A stretch of DNA of 64,000 nt from Marivibrio sp040218065 (lineage in GTDB: Bacteria; Pseudomonadota; Alphaproteobacteria; UBA8366; Aestuariispiraceae), in contig NZ_JAVJQE010000010.1 of assembly GCF_040218065.1 (NCBI RefSeq), positions 1-64,000 of the forward strand, in the 5' to 3' direction. A program made the position numbers and the translations under genes. Positions 32,635 through 41,715 of the stretch are shown piece after piece. Under the pieces are notes generated by a model that saw only the letters and a program-made list of their open reading frames with translations, did not search any database and was not told the DNA's origin. How positions within the stretch are numbered: the stretch's first letter is position 1; the number at the start of each line of letters is the position of its first letter.

Positions 32635-33855
32635 ATGGCGGGAAAGATGCGGGTTGCGGTTCTCTTCGGCGGGCGCGCGCCAGAGCACGACGTCAGCATC
32701 GTCACCGGGCTGCAGGCCTTGGGCGCGGTGGATTCGACGCGGTTCGAGGCCTTCCCCGTCTATATCACGACCCGCGGCGACTGGTATGTGGGCGAGGCGC
32801 TGCGCCAACGCGCGACCTACATCCCCGACCGCAACGCGCTTGACGGGCTGACGCGCGTCACCCTCGACGTTTCGGCGCGCGGGGAAGGGCGTCTGACGCC
32901 GCTGGCGAGCGGCGGCCTGTTCTCCAAGCCGAAGCCGATCCCGTTCGACGTCGCGCTGCCCGCGTTCCACGGCAATATCGGCGAGGACGGCAAGATCCAG
33001 GGACTGTTCGAGACCGCGGGGTTGCCCTATGCCGGCATGCGCACGCTGGCCTCGGCCGTGCTGATGGATAAGGCGATCACCAAGCGCGCGCTGGACGGCG
33101 GCGACATCCCGCTGCTCGGCGGCGGCTATGTCGATCGCCCGGCGCAGGGCTTGATTCCCGATCGCGCCCAAGTCGAGGCGGCGGTCGAGCGAAGCGGTCT
33201 GCCGGCCTGCGTGAAGCCGGTGCATCTCGGCTCCTCCATCGGCGTCTCCAAGGTCGAGAGCGTGGAGGCGCTTCTCGAGGTGCTGCCGCAGCTATTCCGC
33301 CTCGACGACCGCGCGGTGGTGGAGCCCTACGTCCCCAACCTGGTCGAGTACAACGTCGCCGTCGCGCGGATCGGCGGCGAAATCCGCACCAGCGCGATCG
33401 AACGGCCGAAGCGCAGCGACGACCTGCTGGATTTCAAGCAGAAGTACATGTCCGGCGGCGGCAAGTCGGGTGAAAAGGGCGGCGGCAAGACCCCCGGCCA
33501 GATCAGCCAGGGGATGCTGTCGCTCACCCGAGACCTGAACCCGGATTTGCCGGACGGCGCGGAAGCGAAAATTCGCCGCTGGGCGGCGGAGGCCTACGAG
33601 ATCGTCGGAGGGACCGGCGCGCCGCGCATCGATTTCCTGTCAGATGAGAAGACGGGGGAGATCTGGCTAAACGAGATCAATCCGTGCCCCGGCTCTTTCG
33701 GCTATTTCCTTTGGGAGGCGCTGGCGGAGGGGCCGCTGCTCTTCACCGAGCTGCTGACCCATCTGATCGAGGAGGCGGTGGCCGTCTCGCGGGCGTCGCA
33801 ACTGTCGGACGATCCCGTTCCGCCGGACGCCCGATTGTTCCGCCGGCCGGGTTGA
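32635..33855 (+). CDS. D-alanine--D-alanine ligase-like ATP-grasp enzyme
   Basis: The 406-residue protein has the Ddl start RVAVLFGGRAPEHDVSIVTG, ALPAFHGNIGEDGKIQGLFE, MDKAITKRAL, CVKPVHLGSSIGVSKV, and the ATP-grasp metal motif as NEINPCPGSF. It is longer than typical Ddl (about 310) and carries a Gly-rich insertion near residue 278 (GGGKSGEKGGGK). The substrate-end motif differs from the usual NEVNTLPGFT, and the Glu of EHEVS is Asp. D-Ala-D-Ala is therefore not assured; a D-Ala-D-X or other dipeptide is possible. It is divergent from the hydrolase/Mur ligase pair, with a run of nine C residues about 40 bases upstream. Confidence 0.87.
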   Translation: MAGKMRVAVLFGGRAPEHDVSIVTGLQALGAVDSTRFEAFPVYITTRGDWYVGEALRQRATYIPDRNALDGLTRVTLDVSARGEGRLTPLASGGLFSKPKPIPFDVALPAFHGNIGEDGKIQGLFETAGLPYAGMRTLASAVLMDKAITKRALDGGDIPLLGGGYVDRPAQGLIPDRAQVEAAVERSGLPACVKPVHLGSSIGVSKVESVEALLEVLPQLFRLDDRAVVEPYVPNLVEYNVAVARIGGEIRTSAIERPKRSDDLLDFKQKYMSGGGKSGEKGGGKTPGQISQGMLSLTRDLNPDLPDGAEAKIRRWAAEAYEIVGGTGAPRIDFLSDEKTGEIWLNEINPCPGSFGYFLWEALAEGPLLFTELLTHLIEEAVAVSRASQLSDDPVPPDARLFRRPG

Positions 33856-34014
33856 CGCGCGTCGGGCGCGCCGGGCGTCGGTCCGCGCCGGCGCCCTCAA
33901 TAGGCGATTGGGTCGGCGTACTCCACGTGAGAATTGTGAAGGGCTCGCACTCTGGCTAGAGTGCGTCTTCACGCAGGCGGGGGCGGCGTCCCCCAATCAG
34001 GCGCGCGACACTCA

Positions 34015-35610
34015 ATGGTCGATCATTCCAAGCGGGCCGAACCCGGTCGCGAACCCGGTCGCGACCAGGAAGGCGGCGCGTCAGGCGGCGCGGACGGCGA
34101 GGCGGAGCGGGGTTTCGACGGTCTCGTCGAGGCGCTGCCGCTCGGCGTCTATCGCACCAAGCCCGACGGGGAGCTGCTGCTGGCCAATCGGGCCTTGGCG
34201 GCGATTTACGGCTATGACGACGTCGCCGAAATGAAGGCGGCCTCGCAGCGCGGCGAGGTGGCGTGGTACGCCGATCCCAACCGACGCGAGGCGTTCGTCC
34301 GGCTGATGAACGCCTGGGGCGAGATCGACCGGCTGGTCTCGGAGGTGGTCGGACGCGACGGGCGCGCGCTCTGGGTCAGCGAGACCGCGCGTCTCGTGCG
34401 CGACAGCGCCGGCGCGCCCCTCTACTACGAAGGCGCAATGCAGGACATAACCGACCTGCTCTCGGTCCAGCGCGCCCTGCGCGAGAGCGAGCGGCGCTTT
34501 CGCGACTACGCCGAGGTGGCGTCCGACTGGTTCTGGGAGATGGACGAGAGCCTGCGCTTCTCCTACTTCTCCGACACGCTGACCCTGGAGACCGGGATCG
34601 AGGCGCGGGACCTGCTGGGTAAGAGCCGGCGCGAGATGGCGGCCGGCCGGCCGGACGATCCGCTTTGGCGCGACCATCTGGACGATCTGGAGAACCGGCG
34701 CGCCTTCTACGATTTTCGGTATCCCTACGACCGTCCCGACGGCCGCACGCTGGTCATCAGCTCGAGCGGCATTCCGATCTTCGACGAGACCGGCGCCTTC
34801 AAAGGTTACCGCGGGGTGGGCTCCAACGTCACCGAGGAGGCGGAGACCCAGCGCTCGCTCTACGAGGCGAAGCTGCAGGCGGAGTTCGCGAACCGCGCCA
34901 AGTCCGAGTTCATCGCCAATGTCAGCCACGAGCTGCGCACGCCGCTGAACGCCATCCTCGGCTTCACCGACATCATGCGCGACGAGCTGTTCGGGCCGAT
35001 CGGGGTTCCCCGCTACAAGCAGTATCTGAGCGACATCCACACCAGCGCGGCGCATCTGCTCTCGATCATCAACATGATCCTCGATCTCTCGAAGATCGAG
35101 GCGGGCAAGTTCGAGCTGGACGAGCAGGAAGTCGATCTGCCCGCCTGCATCGGCGGGGCGATCGAGCTCATCCGGCCGATGGCGCGCGAGCGCAGCACGG
35201 ACATCCGCTTCGAGGCGAACCCTGAGGTCACGCACTTGCTGGCGGACGAACGGGCCCTGCGCCAGATGCTTCTCAATCTGCTCTCCAACGCCATCAAGTT
35301 CTCCGAGGCGGGCCAGGAAATCCGCGTCGACATCGAACCCGCCGCGACCGGCGAGGTCGTGGTGCGGGTCGTCGACAAGGGGGCCGGCATTCCCGCCGAC
35401 AAGCTCGATCTTGTCACCCAACCCTTCGGGCACACCGAAAGTTCGATGTCGAAAAGCTATGAGGGTTCGGGCCTGGGCCTCGCCATCACCCGCCGGTTGA
35501 TCGAACTGCACGGCGGGCGGCTGGAGATCGAGAGCGCGGTGGGCGACGGGACGACGGTGCGGCTGGCGTTTCCGGCCAACGCGATCCCTAAGGCTCCCGG
35601 CGACGCCTGA
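34015..35610 (+). CDS. PAS-PAS sensor histidine kinase
   Basis: The 531-residue cytoplasmic kinase has two PAS domains (about 35-150 and 160-285; GVYRTKPDGELLLANRAL opens the first). It continues with a HisKA dimerisation domain with the phospho-acceptor His305 in FIANVSHELRTPLNAILGF, and a HATPase domain with NLLSNAIKFS (N box), DKGAGIPADKL (G1) and GSGLGLAITRR (G2). No membrane helix and no adjacent response regulator are present, so it is an orphan. The start at 34015 is the first ATG with a sensible N-terminus. Its 3' end overlaps the convergent glycosyltransferase gene by 23 bases. Confidence 0.93.
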   Translation: MVDHSKRAEPGREPGRDQEGGASGGADGEAERGFDGLVEALPLGVYRTKPDGELLLANRALAAIYGYDDVAEMKAASQRGEVAWYADPNRREAFVRLMNAWGEIDRLVSEVVGRDGRALWVSETARLVRDSAGAPLYYEGAMQDITDLLSVQRALRESERRFRDYAEVASDWFWEMDESLRFSYFSDTLTLETGIEARDLLGKSRREMAAGRPDDPLWRDHLDDLENRRAFYDFRYPYDRPDGRTLVISSSGIPIFDETGAFKGYRGVGSNVTEEAETQRSLYEAKLQAEFANRAKSEFIANVSHELRTPLNAILGFTDIMRDELFGPIGVPRYKQYLSDIHTSAAHLLSIINMILDLSKIEAGKFELDEQEVDLPACIGGAIELIRPMARERSTDIRFEANPEVTHLLADERALRQMLLNLLSNAIKFSEAGQEIRVDIEPAATGEVVVRVVDKGAGIPADKLDLVTQPFGHTESSMSKSYEGSGLGLAITRRLIELHGGRLEIESAVGDGTTVRLAFPANAIPKAPGDA

Positions 35611-36937
35611 TCCACGCGTCGATCGGCAGCGCCATCAGCGCCAGCAACACAGGCTCCATCGGCAAGCGGTACTTCGGCGACAGGACCGGCCCGTTCGCCA
35701 GCATGAAGTAGAGAACGCAAAGACCGGCGAACAGCGCGGTCCACGGATGTCGGCGCGCCAACATGACGAGCCCGACGAGCGCCAACAGATTGGCGATCGC
35801 CGTCGCCGTTCCGCCGACGACAACGACCGCGCTGAAGGCGGGGCCGCTGCGCACCGTCCAAGCGATCGCGCGCTGAATGGCGCCGTCCGCCTCGATGTCG
35901 TAGAACGCCTCGGCGCGAAGGCTTCGGACGCCGGGGTGCAACAGGGCCGACGGTGCGAAGAGGTTCAGGGCCGCGGCCGCGCCCCAAGCCTTGACGAATG
36001 CGACGGGCGAGACGGTCCTCAACTCTTCCAGCGCGAGCGCGCGGAACTCCGCATTGCGTTTCAGCAGATTTGTGGACTCGGACGAGACGCCGCGCGCGTC
36101 CAGCCGGGCGCGAATCTTGTCGTTCATCTCGGCCGATATCTCGGAGAACGGCCGGCCCGTCTCCGCTTGCTTGACCAGCGGGACGACCCACAGCAGCAAA
36201 TGCGGCCCGCTTTGCGCGCTGAGAGAGGCGGCGCCCAGCTCCGTGAAGTTGCGCGTCAGCAGGGGCGAGATCGCCACGCAGGCGGCGGCGAACAGCAGCG
36301 CGGCGCACCCTGCCGACTTGAGCCAGCGACGCTCGCGCGCCTGGGCGACGGCGAAGGCGGCGACGGTCATGGCCCCGATCATCGGCGCCGTCACCGAGCG
36401 CGCCAACGTCGCCGCGCCCAGCAGCAATCCGGCGCCGCCCGCCGCGCCCGCCGTCGGCCGCTCCAAGAACCGGAGCGCCAGCAGCAGCATCCCGGTGAAC
36501 AACGTGAGAAAGAGCGTCTCCGTCAGGATCATCCCGCTGTGGATGACGAGGATCGGCGAGAAGGCCGCCAGCAGCCCGGCGATCAAGCCGGCGCCGGCGG
36601 ACCAACGCGCCGCCAGCAGGCCGATCATCACGCACGCCGCGGCGTCGAGCGCCGCTTGGACGGCCAGCACCGCCTGCAGGTGGGGCCCGAAGAGGGTGGT
36701 GACGATCGCCAGGAAGTAGGGGTAGAGCGGCATCCGCTCCACCTCCGGGAAGGGCGCCCCTGGCTGACCTCGGTTCAGATAGGCCCACCCGCTTTCCGGG
36801 ATCCAGCGGCCGAGGTCCCAATAATAGCTAGCGTCCTCGACCAGGAGCGGAAGGTCGCCGAGCGCAATCCAGAGCTGGTTGCCGAACCGCGCGGCGAGCG
36901 CGCAGACGACGATCGATAGGAGGGTGCGCGGGTTCAT
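35588..36937 (-). CDS. Polytopic glycosyltransferase (GT39/ArnT-like)
   Basis: The 449-residue integral membrane protein has about eleven helices and the acidic first-loop motif (VEDASYYWDLGRW) plus ERMPLYPYFLAIV and SGMILTETLFLTLF, which are typical of the dolichyl-phosphate-mannose mannosyltransferase superfamily. Such enzymes transfer a sugar from a polyprenyl-phosphate donor in the periplasm. Its position at the edge of the large surface-glycan locus supports that role. Acceptor and donor are unknown. It faces away from the plus-strand glycan genes. Confidence 0.82.
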   Translation of the reverse strand: MNPRTLLSIVVCALAARFGNQLWIALGDLPLLVEDASYYWDLGRWIPESGWAYLNRGQPGAPFPEVERMPLYPYFLAIVTTLFGPHLQAVLAVQAALDAAACVMIGLLAARWSAGAGLIAGLLAAFSPILVIHSGMILTETLFLTLFTGMLLLALRFLERPTAGAAGGAGLLLGAATLARSVTAPMIGAMTVAAFAVAQARERRWLKSAGCAALLFAAACVAISPLLTRNFTELGAASLSAQSGPHLLLWVVPLVKQAETGRPFSEISAEMNDKIRARLDARGVSSESTNLLKRNAEFRALALEELRTVSPVAFVKAWGAAAALNLFAPSALLHPGVRSLRAEAFYDIEADGAIQRAIAWTVRSGPAFSAVVVVGGTATAIANLLALVGLVMLARRHPWTALFAGLCVLYFMLANGPVLSPKYRLPMEPVLLALMALPIDAWIRRRREP

Positions 36938-37281
36938 TGACCGTCATCCGAAGGGACCTGCTGGCGGGGCGGACGGTACGCGATCCGCCCCGTCGGTTCA
37001 ATCGAGAGCCGCTTGACAGCGCAGCGGCGCGGCCCTAGAACCCTCCGATCTCGACGGGGCGTTTTCCCGCCGAGTGCGGTAGCTTGGAAAGCGCCGCGCC
37101 GCTGACCGAAGACGTCGGTCAATGTGGTTCGCCCACCCCATTTGGTTCGATACAACGCGCTCAAGGTCGTCGACTTGGGCGTCCTCGGCTCGCGCGGGCG
37201 TCGCAGCGCCTTCAGACGACCCGCCGTAACCGGGCCGCCCCGCCGTCGCGCCTTGCCGTGCCTCTCGCAACAGAAAGCGTC
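36938..37281. other. Divergent intergenic region with strong promoter and structured leader
   Basis: This 344-base region separates the minus-strand glycosyltransferase from the plus-strand glycan run. It holds a near-consensus promoter (37013-37041) and a long leader of some 240 bases with a 7-bp hairpin (TGACCGA/TCGGTCA, 37103-37121) and other GC-rich pairings. No coding sequence or known RNA family is recognised. The promoter context (TTGACA, TAGAAC, GC-rich discriminator) resembles those of stable RNA genes. Confidence 0.4.
37013..37041 (+). promoter_or_regulatory. Strong sigma-70-like promoter ahead of the glycan locus
   Basis: A perfect TTGACA (37013-37018) is followed by CTAGAA after 16 bases (37035-37040), or TAGAAC after 17 (37036-37041). 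It points toward the SDR gene at 37282 and is the only clear promoter in front of the long plus-strand run. Confidence 0.55.
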
Positions 37282-38034
37282 ATGACGATCTTCCGCCTCG
37301 ACGGCAAACGGGCCCTGGTGACAGGCGCTCTCGGCCGGATCGGCGCCGCCGTGGCCGAGGGCTTGGTCGACGCCGGTGCGGACACGATCGGCCTCGACAT
37401 CGCCGAGGCGCCGGGCGCACGGGCCTTCTCCGTGGAGACGGCCGATCTCTCCGATCCGGAGGCCGCCACCCAGTTGGTCCGAGGCTTGGACGAGCGCTTC
37501 GGCGGCTTCGACATCTGGATTAACTGCGCCTATCCGCGCACCGACGACTGGGGTGCGGGTCCGCCCCGCGAAAGCCCCGCCAGTTGGACCGCGAACGTCA
37601 CGATGCAGATGACGGCGTCCTGCGTCGCCGCAGACGCGGCCGCGCAGGCGATGGCGCGCCGGGGCCGCGGCGGCGCGATCCTGAACGTCGCCTCGATCTA
37701 CGGACTGGTGGCCCCGGATTTCGACGTCTACGACGGTACGACGATGACGACGCCGGCCGCCTATTCGGCGATCAAGGGCGGGATGATCAACCACACCCGC
37801 TATCTCGCCGCCCGCTACGGCGAGACCGGCGTGCGGGTGAACGCGATCGCGCCCGGCGGCGTCGCGGCCGGTCAGCCCGACAGTTTCGTTGCGGCCTACA
37901 ACCGGCGCACCGCCTTGAAGCGCATGGCGGAAGCGCATGATCTCGTCGGGCCGAGCGTCTTTCTCGTCTCGGACGCCGCCGCCTATGTGACCGGCGTCGT
38001 GCTGCCGGTGGACGGCGGATGGACGGCGTTGTGA
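37282..38034 (+). CDS. Short-chain dehydrogenase/reductase
   Basis: The 250-residue SDR has the nucleotide motif RALVTGALGRIGAAVA, the catalytic Ser in ILNVASIYGL, and the YSAIKGG Tyr/Lys pair. The C-terminus ends in a family-typical GVVLPVDGGWTAL. SDRs related to PtmA occur in flagellin-glycan loci, where they act on sugar-phosphate precursors; this role is inferred from the location. The ATG at 37282 gives the normal SDR length. It overlaps the GNAT gene downstream. Confidence 0.87.
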   Translation: MTIFRLDGKRALVTGALGRIGAAVAEGLVDAGADTIGLDIAEAPGARAFSVETADLSDPEAATQLVRGLDERFGGFDIWINCAYPRTDDWGAGPPRESPASWTANVTMQMTASCVAADAAAQAMARRGRGGAILNVASIYGLVAPDFDVYDGTTMTTPAAYSAIKGGMINHTRYLAARYGETGVRVNAIAPGGVAAGQPDSFVAAYNRRTALKRMAEAHDLVGPSVFLVSDAAAYVTGVVLPVDGGWTAL

Positions 38035-38615
38035 GCGACGCGCGCGTCGAGCCGAGGATCGAGGGCGCGCGGGTCGCGCTCACGCCCTTCGACGAAAGCC
38101 ATTTGGCCGATCCAGCCTATCGCCGCTGGCTGCGCGATCCGGCCGTGGTCGCCCCGCTCAATCTGCCGCGGTATCTGGCGGGGGAGGTGAGCGACGCGGA
38201 GATCGAGGCCTATGCGCGCCGCCTGATGGCGGATGACGCGGTTTGGTTTTTCGCGCTCCTCCTGCGGGACGAGCGCGAGTTCGTCGGCACCGTGAAGGCG
38301 GGGCCGATCGATCGGTACGCCGGGCGGGCGGACCTCGGCGTCATGATCGGCCGCACGAATCTGTGGGGGCGCGGGCTCGCCTCTGACGCGCTCGGGGCGC
38401 TCGCGCGCCGTCTGATCGAGGGGGAGGGGCTGCGCCGTCTCACGGCCGGCGCGATGGCCACCAATCCGTCGATGATCCGCGTGTTCGAGAAGTTGGGCTT
38501 TCAACGCGAGGGCGTCTTCCGCCAGCACGATCGACAGGGCGACGTGTACATCGACCATATTCACCTTGGGTGTCTCGCCGACGAGCTGCGGACGCCGAAC
38601 GGTGCTGACGCGTAA
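38019..38615 (+). CDS. GNAT-family N-acetyltransferase (RimJ/RimL type)
   Basis: The protein (198 residues from ATG 38019, or 194 from the GTGA-overlapping GTG at 38031) has the GNAT fold: RVALTPFDESHL, EFVGTVKAGPI, LGVMIGRTNLWGRGLASDAL (acetyl-CoA loop) and NPSMIRVFEKLGFQREGVFRQ. In sugar loci such enzymes acetylate an amino group on a nucleotide sugar, as PseH does in pseudaminic acid synthesis. Assignment as PseH is possible but not secure. It overlaps the SDR gene and precedes an aminotransferase by 14 bases. Confidence 0.85.
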   Translation: MDGVVSDARVEPRIEGARVALTPFDESHLADPAYRRWLRDPAVVAPLNLPRYLAGEVSDAEIEAYARRLMADDAVWFFALLLRDEREFVGTVKAGPIDRYAGRADLGVMIGRTNLWGRGLASDALGALARRLIEGEGLRRLTAGAMATNPSMIRVFEKLGFQREGVFRQHDRQGDVYIDHIHLGCLADELRTPNGADA

Positions 38616-38629
38616 CCTCGGAGAGGCGA

Positions 38630-39829
38630 ATGAAGAATACTTGGCGCTTCGGCGAACGGGAGTTCACCTATATCCGCGAGGTGCTGGATTCCGGCTTTGG
38701 GTCCAGCACGTCCGGCAACATGAACAACCGGTTCGAGGCGGCTTTCGCCGAGAAGGTCGGGGCGCAGTACGCCGTCACCTTCAATTCCGGCACCTCGACC
38801 CTGCATGCTGCGCTTGACGCGGTGGGCGTCGGCTACGGCGACGAGGTGATCACCGCTCCGCTGACCGTCATCTCGAATCTCGACGTGATCCTGGCGCAAA
38901 ACGCGGTTCCCGTTTTTGCGGATATCGACCCGGACACATTCAACATCGACCCCGAAGACGTCGCCAGGAAGATTACGCCGAAGACCAAGGCGATCATGCC
39001 GATCTCGCTCTACGGCCTCAGTTGCGATCTCGATCCGTTGATGGAGCTTGGCCGGCGCCACGGGATCGCGGTGATCAACGATGCGGCTGAGGCCTTCGGC
39101 GCCCTCTACAAGGGGCGGCCGATCGCGGAAATCGCGGACATCACCTCCTATTCGACCGAGAATTCGAAGCACATCACGACCGGCGACGGCGGCATCGTCG
39201 TGACGAACGACGAAGGTTATGCGAGCTGGATGCGCAAGTTCGGCAGCCTCGGCTACGCGGCCTTGAAGGCGAAAGACGGTCGCATCCGGAACAACAAGGA
39301 CATCTTTCAGGACCCGACCTACAAGCGTCACGACGCCTACGGGCACAATTATCGGATGCCGGAAGTGGCCGCCGCGATGGGCTTGGCGCAGACGGAGCGG
39401 ATGGACTGGTTCCTCGACATCCGCCGGCGCATCTCCGAGATGTATCTTGAGGTCGCGCGCGACGCGGACTATCTCGTTCCACAGAGGACGCCCGAGGGCT
39501 GTCACAACAGCTACTGGACCGTCGCCTTCCGCTATGAGCGCGACGACGTGTCCTGGCAGGATTTCCGGCACAAGTACGTGGAGTTCGGCGGCGACGGCGT
39601 CTACGCCGCCTGGGCGCTTCTCTACCACGAGACGCTGATGAGTTCGGGCGCCTGGAAAAAGCGGTGCCCGCCGCTTTATGACGGCCTCGACTTCCCGGCG
39701 GAAGGGACGTGTCCCAACGCGGAAGCCGTGCAGCCGAAGATCATGCAGTTCGTCAACAATTATGGCGGCTTGGAGGAGGCGGAGCCGAAGGTCGAGGCCT
39801 TGCTCAAGACCATTCGGCATTTCGCCTGA
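38630..39829 (+). CDS. DegT/DnrJ/EryC1-family sugar aminotransferase
   Basis: The 399-residue PLP enzyme has FNSGTSTLHAAL, APLTVISNLDVILA, VFADIDPDTFNIDPE, DAAEAFGA, and the PLP lysine K180 in YSTENSKHITTGDGG. It should convert a keto-deoxy nucleotide sugar to an amino sugar. It is one of four aminotransferases of this superfamily in the locus. The extra tyrosine- and tryptophan-rich C-terminal part (WQDFRHKYVEFGGDG) suggests its own substrate. Confidence 0.9.
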   Translation: MKNTWRFGEREFTYIREVLDSGFGSSTSGNMNNRFEAAFAEKVGAQYAVTFNSGTSTLHAALDAVGVGYGDEVITAPLTVISNLDVILAQNAVPVFADIDPDTFNIDPEDVARKITPKTKAIMPISLYGLSCDLDPLMELGRRHGIAVINDAAEAFGALYKGRPIAEIADITSYSTENSKHITTGDGGIVVTNDEGYASWMRKFGSLGYAALKAKDGRIRNNKDIFQDPTYKRHDAYGHNYRMPEVAAAMGLAQTERMDWFLDIRRRISEMYLEVARDADYLVPQRTPEGCHNSYWTVAFRYERDDVSWQDFRHKYVEFGGDGVYAAWALLYHETLMSSGAWKKRCPPLYDGLDFPAEGTCPNAEAVQPKIMQFVNNYGGLEEAEPKVEALLKTIRHFA

Positions 39830-39864
39830 CGCTTCCCGCCCACGCACCATTGGAGACAATCGAG

Positions 39865-40650
39865 ATGGCCCAGACTGACACCCGACCCGCCGGCGCCCGG
39901 TTCATGGACTGGCTGCGCGGCGACGCCAAGTCGATCCGCGCTCGCTTCTATCGCCAGCCGATGGAGTGGCTCGACCTGTTCTGGAGCACCAAAGTCCGAG
40001 GGGAGAGCTACACCGAATGGTATCGTCGGCGAATGAATCGCATGGCGGCCAAGAGCAAGGCGGCGAACCGTCCGGTCAATCCCGCCTATCTCGACAACGC
40101 AGAGCGGCAGGTTAACTACCTGAAACATCGCGGTCTCAAGCCTCACCACGATTTTCTTGAATATGGCTGCGGCATCCTGCGGGTCGGCCTGCATCTCATG
40201 AAGTACATGGAAGACGGTCGCTACGTCGCTGCGGACATCTCCGAAAATCGAATTCGTAAAGGCGTCGGGATTCTCGAGGAGAACGGTATTGACCCCTCAC
40301 GATACCGCACTGTCGTTCTAACGGACGCGCAGGCTAAGGAATTGGGCGATCAGAAGTTCGATTTCATCATGGCGCATGACGTGTTCCCGCACATGCCTAC
40401 CGATGAATGTTTAGTGTGCCTGAAGACGCTGTCGCGCCACCTCAAGCCGGACGGTCAACTTTTCGTCACCTTCAGCATAGCGGACGCGCCCCATGCGACG
40501 AACGCCAAGGACTATTGGGTGACCCCGAAAGAGGTGCACCGCATCGGGGAGGCGGCCGGCCTCTCCGTGAGCGAAGAGAAGGATTGGGAACAGTATCGGT
40601 TGGAAATCCAACCGGATCAGTCGATGTTCCGATTCGTCTTGCCCGGTTGA
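39865..40650 (+). CDS. Class I SAM-dependent methyltransferase
   Basis: The 261-residue protein has a methyltransferase core: HDFLEYGCGILRVGLHLMKYM (motif I, in parts), YVAADISENRIRKG and KFDFIMAHDVFPHMP. The first 80 residues are basic and tryptophan/arginine-rich. Its DNA is less GC-rich than its neighbours around 40200-40330. A sugar O-methyltransferase is plausible from context. It follows the aminotransferase by 35 bases. Confidence 0.82.
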   Translation: MAQTDTRPAGARFMDWLRGDAKSIRARFYRQPMEWLDLFWSTKVRGESYTEWYRRRMNRMAAKSKAANRPVNPAYLDNAERQVNYLKHRGLKPHHDFLEYGCGILRVGLHLMKYMEDGRYVAADISENRIRKGVGILEENGIDPSRYRTVVLTDAQAKELGDQKFDFIMAHDVFPHMPTDECLVCLKTLSRHLKPDGQLFVTFSIADAPHATNAKDYWVTPKEVHRIGEAAGLSVSEEKDWEQYRLEIQPDQSMFRFVLPG

Positions 40651-40671
40651 AGATTGATAAGACGATCGACC

Positions 40672-41703
40672 ATGAAAAAGCCGGCAGCACAGTCTAGATC
40701 GGAGGCGCGTCAGATCGTCTGCACGTGCATGGACATGACGCGCGCCGACTTCGTGCATGCAATGACGATGAACCAGGCGCTGGATTTCGACCAATTGTTG
40801 GCCAAGACGGGGGCCGGCACCAAGTGCACCGCCTGCTGCCTTGACCTTGAAACCATCTACACGGAAGAGGCGGATCGCCTTCCGGCCGCCCCGACCGCTC
40901 GCGAGGACGCGGCTTCGCGCCCGAAGCGGACCAAGAGCCTCGTGCGACGGGCGATAGGCGGTTTCCTTTCCGGCCTCGACCGGGTCGCGCCGCCCTATCC
41001 CATGCTGCTTCGCGATTATTCGCCGGTCGTCGCCGGCGAAGAGATCGTGCAGTCCGTGATGGTCGCGAACGATCGATTTCTTTTCGGGCCGGAAAAGCCT
41101 TGCAGCCCAGTGGATGTGAACGTGCTGTTGCGCGATTCGGAGGGGCGCGAGGTTCAGGCGTGGCGGACACGCGTGCCGGCCGGGGAAGCGTTCCAAGTGG
41201 CGCTCAGTCCCCTGCTGATGGAGCACGCGGCGAGGACTGGCGCGCCCCTCTCCTCAGACGGTCTGACTTGGGGAGCGGTCGAAGTGCGGCGACGCTGGGT
41301 GAGCCCTGCGCTGCGGGGGACGACGCGTCCGCAGCTTCTCATAGAAGCTCCAGGCGGCAACGGCGGCGTCCACACCCAAGGGCCCTCGGGCGTCAAGACT
41401 CATTGGTATACGGCGATCGCGAGGCCGATGGATGAGCGCGTGTTCGTCGCCGTCACCAACGCCGGAAACCGGATACTGGGCTCCACGGTCCCGCACGCTT
41501 TGAATCCCGACGAACGACGCCTTGCAATCCCGCCCTTCGGCGCGCGGGGGGTCGAGGTCGATGTGAACGCGGCCGCGGAGGCGCAGGGGGGAGGCGGTCT
41601 CGGCGCGATCGCCGTTGAATGCGACGGCCTCAGCAAGACCCATATCATATCCGCGTCGCGAAACTTCGATCGAATGGCGATCGACCACCCGGCGGAAAGC
41701 TGA
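40672..41703 (+). CDS. Unfamiliar protein with BFD-type [2Fe-2S] motif and beta-rich C-terminus
   Basis: The 343-residue protein begins with a short domain whose cysteines Cys17, Cys19, Cys52 and Cys55 form CxC-x32-CxxC. This is close to the [2Fe-2S] site of bacterioferritin-associated ferredoxin (CxC-x31-CxxC), within IVCTCMDMTRADFV and TKCTACCLDLE. A basic linker follows (about 80-100). The remaining 240 residues look beta-rich and contain VFVAVTNAGNRI and SKTHIISASRNFD. No signal peptide is seen. I do not recognise the C-terminal family. It pairs with the next gene 12 bases downstream and sits before an ABC exporter. An iron-sulfur sensor or redox partner in glycan assembly is only a guess. 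Confidence 0.7.
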   Translation: MKKPAAQSRSEARQIVCTCMDMTRADFVHAMTMNQALDFDQLLAKTGAGTKCTACCLDLETIYTEEADRLPAAPTAREDAASRPKRTKSLVRRAIGGFLSGLDRVAPPYPMLLRDYSPVVAGEEIVQSVMVANDRFLFGPEKPCSPVDVNVLLRDSEGREVQAWRTRVPAGEAFQVALSPLLMEHAARTGAPLSSDGLTWGAVEVRRRWVSPALRGTTRPQLLIEAPGGNGGVHTQGPSGVKTHWYTAIARPMDERVFVAVTNAGNRILGSTVPHALNPDERRLAIPPFGARGVEVDVNAAAEAQGGGGLGAIAVECDGLSKTHIISASRNFDRMAIDHPAES

Positions 41704-41715
41704 TTGCGAGACTTG

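Noticed and set aside
34015..35610. Two-component pair
   Set aside because: No response regulator gene is adjacent; the kinase is an orphan in this window.
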